The position numbers were made by a program, and so were the translations under genes. 64,000 nt of DNA, from assembly GCA_014058105.1 (NCBI GenBank), contig JACGCM010000146.1, positions 930,001 to 994,000 on the forward strand, read 5' to 3'. The number at the start of each line of letters is the position of its first letter. Position 1 is the stretch's first letter. Below, piece after piece: positions 60,018 to 64,000 of the stretch. The stretch is from Kingdonia uniflora (Eukaryota > Streptophyta > Magnoliopsida > Ranunculales > Circaeasteraceae). The notes under the pieces are model-generated. The model saw only the letters and a program-made list of their open reading frames with translations, ran no database searches and was not told the DNA's origin.

Positions 60018-60255
60018 ATGGTGAGGACTCATTCACACCGTCAAAAGGATACAGAGGAATGTCATCTGGCTATTAAGATAGCTGAAATGGAGGAACGGTA
60101 CTTTGGGCATGTTTCTTTGAGATCTGATTCTGAAAAAAGTTCTTTGAGATCTGATTTTTTGGTTACTCGCTAGTTTCTCTGTCCACCATTAGTACTGAGG
60201 AGATTGTTATTCTTAATGAGAATGTTAAGCTCGTAAAGGAGAGAGATTTGTAAGG
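60018..60255 (+). pseudogene. Large accessory gene, N-terminal remnant (TatD)
   Basis: MVRTHSHRQKDTEECHLAIK, IAEMEERYFGHVSLR, open to the stop at 60171-60173. It is the same N-terminus as the large antisense genes at 3028, 22417 and 35860. A SDSEKSSLR/SLRSD word is duplicated near 60115-60155. After the stop, ISTEEIVILNENVKLVKERD (to 60250) is helical. The remainder of the gene is missing. An open frame at 60395-60790 (131 codons) has no recognisable homolog and may be unrelated. Confidence 0.6.
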
Positions 60256-61035
60256 TGCACGAATCCAAGGATAGTATTTTTTTATTTTGAGAATTTAGTT
60301 TTGATTGTAATTGCTTGTAAGGATTATTTCGCACAAACCCATTGTAGTTTAGATGTGTACAAACTAAATTGTGGAAGAAATTTGAGTAAGAACGATGACG
60401 TTGGGAGAATTTGACAGAAACCAACTTTTAGGAAAAAAAATTTATCGCTTTGGTGGTTTGGAGAGTAAAGGGATATGTGTTGATGGTGGAAGGATCATTG
60501 GTGGTACTGGGGTGTTTTGGATGTTGGACTTGTCGTTGACTTGGGATAAGGTGGAGAGAGGAAGAGATTCGGGCACCGTTGGTGGTTCGGTGGGATATAG
60601 GAGTTATGAAGAATGGTTCTCTTTATGTTCTTCTGATTGGTGCCAGATTTTACATCAGAAAGGACACAAAATAATTTTTTTTGGATTCAGCTATTTTTTT
60701 GCGGGAATTAGGATGATAAGCGAGTTGTCTTCGAGAAGCTCTGTGAATCCTGTAGAAACTTCGGTAAAAATTAGAATAAAACGGAAGTAGTTCTCAATAA
60801 TATAAGTTATCAATGCTATAACTTAACCAAATTGATAAGAAAGTTGTATCGATAACTAATCTAATGATGTTTAAGGAATGATAGTAACAAATAGGTGGAG
60901 TGGTTGGAGAGTAATACTCGACAACCGTATTTATATTATCATATGAACATAGAATAATGTATAAGGTATGATACTTTACTAACGTAAAAAAGGGATATGA
61001 TTTTTAGCTTAAAAATGGCTGAACCAGTCCAAAAT

Positions 61036-61360
61036 GCTAAAAGATCTTCACAAAATTAGGAGTTGTTGAGAGAGAATAGGACATTTATTAGGGGATAAAG
61101 ATAGAGTTGTTATGAGTGAGGGGAGTTAATCTTTTTCTCTCTAGAACAACCGTAGCTTTATTCTTCCAGAGAATTGTATTATTTTTGGAGAATCTTGGGA
61201 AATCAATGTAAGATCTTATTCTTATCAATGATCAGCTCTTTATTTTTATTTTTATTTTTAATTACACAATTTGATACGATAAACACAATTCTATCTATGC
61301 ATCCCTGAAGAACGACAACCCTAACTTATATAACAACACTCAATTTGATACGGTTTATCA
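61036..61360 (+). repeat. Truncated 5' LTR of the Athila-like element
   Basis: Homologous to 58754-59068 of the solo LTR, ending gatacggtttatca. The first 269 bp are missing; the break is at 61036 next to the TatD fragment. Confidence 0.75.
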
Positions 61361-61362
61361 AA

Positions 61363-61380
61363 TGGCACCGTTGCCAGGGA
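61363..61380 (+). other. Primer binding site, Athila-type
   Basis: TGGCACCGTTGCCAGGGA, two changes from the TGGCGCCGTTGCCGGGGA form, two bases after the LTR end. Confidence 0.9.
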
Positions 61381-63818
61381 ATGCAATCGATTTTAAAATC
61401 GTGTATATGATATTAAATTATTATTCCGTTTGACGATTTTTTCATTTTTTTTTATTAGTGATTGTTCTTTTATTTTGTCTTGTTTATGGTATTTGTTTTA
61501 TTCATTGTGTAGGAAAAGGTAGCGAAAACAAGTTGTCTCTCTCTCCCAATAACTTCCTGACGCCTCCTCTCCCCTATTTTATTTTGTTTTATATAAATCA
61601 GATAAACAACATTTGTCTTTCCTTAATTTTCTCTCTCCCTCTCCTATAATACTCTCTAAATTCACCGACTCCCTCTCTCTAAAGAATAATACTCTCTCTC
61701 TCTAAACAACTTCCACAAAATCTCTTTCAAATCATAGCAAACCCTTAATCCCCTCATCCCATCTCTCTCCAAAACCAAATCTCTATATCTCACAAATTAC
61801 GGACTCTCTCTCAAAATCTCTCAAAACTCTCCCTCGTTGCTATTGTTTACTTCAATTTTACAGTTTTTTGCTTTGCAATCTCTCTATTTTTCTTTCCTTT
61901 GCAATTGGGGTTTGATTTCATATCTGGGTTTGGATTTGCAGCTGTCCAAGATCGATTGAAGTTCTTAATTTAATCGATGGTTTCAGATTGAATGTCTGTG
62001 ATGGGCCTGTGATTGATGTTACTCCGTCTTAGTACCATGAAATAGGTGATCAGAAGCAGCCTCTAAAAATAGGCGACTTGTCTGTAATTGACTCCATCTA
62101 CTCCTCAAAACAATACTTTCAAAATAGGTGATTGGTATTTGATTCATGTTTTTAAGTAGTTATAAGTCTTTTGACTGATTTTTGGTTGTCATATATTGGA
62201 TGAGCTAGGCTAGTTCTTCATCGATTTGAATTTTGTTTGGTTGGATTGGCCCTTCGGTTCATTTTGCGATGATATTTAGCTTGTGATTCGTGTTTTAGAT
62301 TGATTGTGGTTCATTTTGTGACGATATATAGCTTTTAAGTCACGCATTTGATTGATTTTAGTCTAAAATCTACGAGATGATCTCAGTTTGAACTTGTTTT
62401 TCTTTGATTCTAGAATTGTGGTTAATATCTAATTCTTTTCATTAGGGTAAATCATATCACACTAAGTTTTTGCTCTGCTGCTACAATACCAGTAGTTTAC
62501 TTTGTTTCTGTGTTTCTATTTTTGATTAATTTTTTTTAAACTGTGAGATAAAGTTTAAAATTTTTTGTTGCTTTTGTATTTGATCAGGGTTGTTATCCCT
62601 ATCTTCATTATCTTTGTTTCCGAACAATTTGTTTTGTATAACTCTGTTGGTATCCACCAAGTATTATAGAGCTTGTTCTTCTAATGTACAAGTCCGATTC
62701 AGCAACTGTTGTTCAAAAGCTCTACCTAGGTATTCTTCTTGTGGGAACGACGGTACCTTTTGCTCGATCTGGACAGTTGGGTAGCATTTCTGCTACATGC
62801 TTGGTTCACGAACACAGACATACATAAGTATTTTTTTTTATGTTATTGAAGGAGATGGATATGGTTGATTAAAGCAAAGCGACAAAGCCAACATCTTAGA
62901 AATGCGACAAAGCCAAGAAAACTTCTAGTTGTTTAAATTTTTATGTATTTTAGTATTGTAAGAATTAAGAAAATGTTTGTGTAAAGTTTAATCAGTGACG
63001 CTCTCTAAGATAAAGAAATTGTACTTTGCTGCAAGTACAGCTTCAGAACCACTACTCAGGCCGGAAATCATTTCAACGCATACTTCGCAAACCATCTCGA
63101 GTGGGCCTTCCCAAAAGTTTCTCTAGGGTAACCAAACGTACCCCTAAAAATGCTGCCCTATAAGTAATTATCTTTTCACCGCACCCTCCCTATAGCCGTA
63201 CATCGTTGTTTAACTATTATTTGATTGATTAAATGTTTAATTTTTGCGACAACGCCTAGATAAGGGTAAACCAAAATGGGATTTCATCACCCATGCGTGC
63301 CCACGTATTAGGACCCCGGGAGTTCATCAACCAATTTTTAATCTTATTTGTATCGACAGTCCCAACCACTTTAAATTTTTTTCAGATAAGAAGCCATTAA
63401 AAGAATATTTAATCAAAAAGCTTCGCTCAGGCCTGGTGCAACACGCTCAATAGGAAAACCTGATAAGTGATTATGTTTACTAGAGGACGTACATTCCCTG
63501 GCATAACTAGCGCGGATAGGTGACTCTAAGTAGTTCACCCCGCCTTCCAGCACTGGTAAATTTAGGTGACTAGACAACACATGTGCTACCACCAAAGCGA
63601 GTAAAATCAACTCAAGTGCTAACTGATCTACTGTCACGAAGAGGAGCATTAAACCCTGAGATCGGGTTTACAACTTAACTTAAAAAAGAGACCAGTAAAA
63701 CGTTCTCGAGTGCTTGCATCATTCTTAAGTCTCTTAGTGTGTTTGCTTATATTGATTAGGTTGTTTGTTAAATTGGGGTAAAACCTAAACTCATATTAAG
63801 AACGCTGCTAAAGTTAAT
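61381..63818 (+). other. Long untranslated leader of the Athila-like element
   Basis: 61540-61840 is strongly CT-rich on the plus strand (repeated tctctctc). No long open frame is credible. It includes possible splice acceptors (ttttacag 61862, ggatttgcag 61941). Long leaders with this composition are usual in Athila-type elements. Confidence 0.5.
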
Positions 63819-64000
63819 ATGAGTGGGACTGATGGGATTAATGGTCCCAAGCCTGCTGTTGCTTGGAATGGTTCTGAACCTACTGTTAAAGCGGAGAGAA
63901 TCACTCTCTGCAATCGAATGCATCCTTTAATTATTAGTAAATCATCGTGTATTGTGATTCCTAAAAATGTTGGAAACTTTGAGTTAAATCGGGATTCTAG
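63819..64000 (+). CDS. Athila-like gag, N-terminus (runs off window)
   Basis: Open from ATG 63819 to the window end: MSGTDGINGPKPAVAWNG and later SSCIVIPKNVGNFELN (about residues 44-59), the PSCIVLP...FELKP-type signature preceding Athila capsid. 61 codons, no stop seen, so this may be a younger copy than the Tat elements. It would form the capsid precursor. Confidence 0.65.
   Translation, partial: MSGTDGINGPKPAVAWNGSEPTVKAERITLCNRMHPLIISKSSCIVIPKNVGNFELNRDS

Larger units (their letters stand above)
58021..61035 (-). mobile_element. TatD: inverted, decayed Tat fragment
   Basis: It starts with tgtaatggc at 58021, the reverse complement of a TatB-like LTR end. gtggaaactc and aaaaaccatgacctcgagg at 58105-58150 match the inverted LTR at nearly the right distance (114 vs 135 bp). 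To the right, the two antisense genes appear on the plus strand (59307 and 60018) in the order expected for a minus-oriented Tat element. A solo LTR sits inside. The rest of the element is missing. Confidence 0.55.
61036..64000 (+). mobile_element. 5' end of an Athila-like Ty3/gypsy element
   Basis: A 5'-truncated LTR (61036-61360), primer site, a 2.4-kb untranslated leader and the start of gag at 63819. The primer site and gag N-terminus resemble Athila-type elements, which also have long leaders. It continues beyond the window. Confidence 0.7.

Noticed and set aside
59307..60255. Accessory genes read as sense ORFs of the Athila-like element
   Set aside because: They are homologous to Tat antisense genes and lie left of the Athila LTR and primer site, so they belong to a separate inverted Tat fragment.

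Overview
This is a gene-poor, AT-rich stretch of a plant nuclear genome made almost entirely of nested, decayed transposable elements. The flowering-plant assignment rests on the element types: Tat-lineage and Athila-like Ty3/gypsy, Tork-like Ty1/copia, hAT, PIF/Harbinger and plant L1 LINE, plus a plant mobile domain gene. I see no intact host gene, tRNA, rRNA or CRISPR. Nearly all reading frames carry stops, frameshifts or deletions. All calls come from reading the sequence and recognising families; no search was run.

Layout. 1-5217 is the 3' half of a Tat-type element (TatA, + strand) inserted in the integrase region of a minus-strand copia element, whose gag, primer site and LTR follow at 5218-7278. 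7279-9019 is unassigned, with a small tandem repeat. 9020-54696 is one hAT element blown up to about 45 kb by later insertions. Its transposase gene runs 9967-11651 and resumes at 39624-40371. The break is caused by TatB (LTRs 11652-12267 and 39003-39618), and TatB is itself split by TatC (23188-38128, LTRs 23188-23863 and 37466-38128). The right part of the hAT carries a PIF/Harbinger element (about 40900-43700), an L1 LINE (about 43770-49900) and a plant mobile domain gene (about 50560-52528). Right of the hAT, 54697-58020 is mostly unassigned. 58021-61035 looks like a fourth, inverted Tat fragment carrying a solo LTR (58485-59068). From 61036 to the window end is the 5' end of an Athila-like element, with gag starting at 63819.

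How the parts work together. Each Tat element has sense gag, protease, RT, RNase H, second (archaeal-like) RNase H and integrase. After the integrase comes a tandem-repeat zone, then two genes on the OPPOSITE strand: a large multi-exon one whose product ends in coiled coils, and a small one nearest the 3' LTR. All four copies of this two-gene antisense module keep the order small then large. A TATA-like box lies roughly 40-105 nt upstream of each start codon, so they look like independent antisense transcription units. The large antisense gene belongs to a known class of accessory ORFs in Tat-lineage elements. I do not recognise the small one, and I consider this module the most interesting thing in the window.
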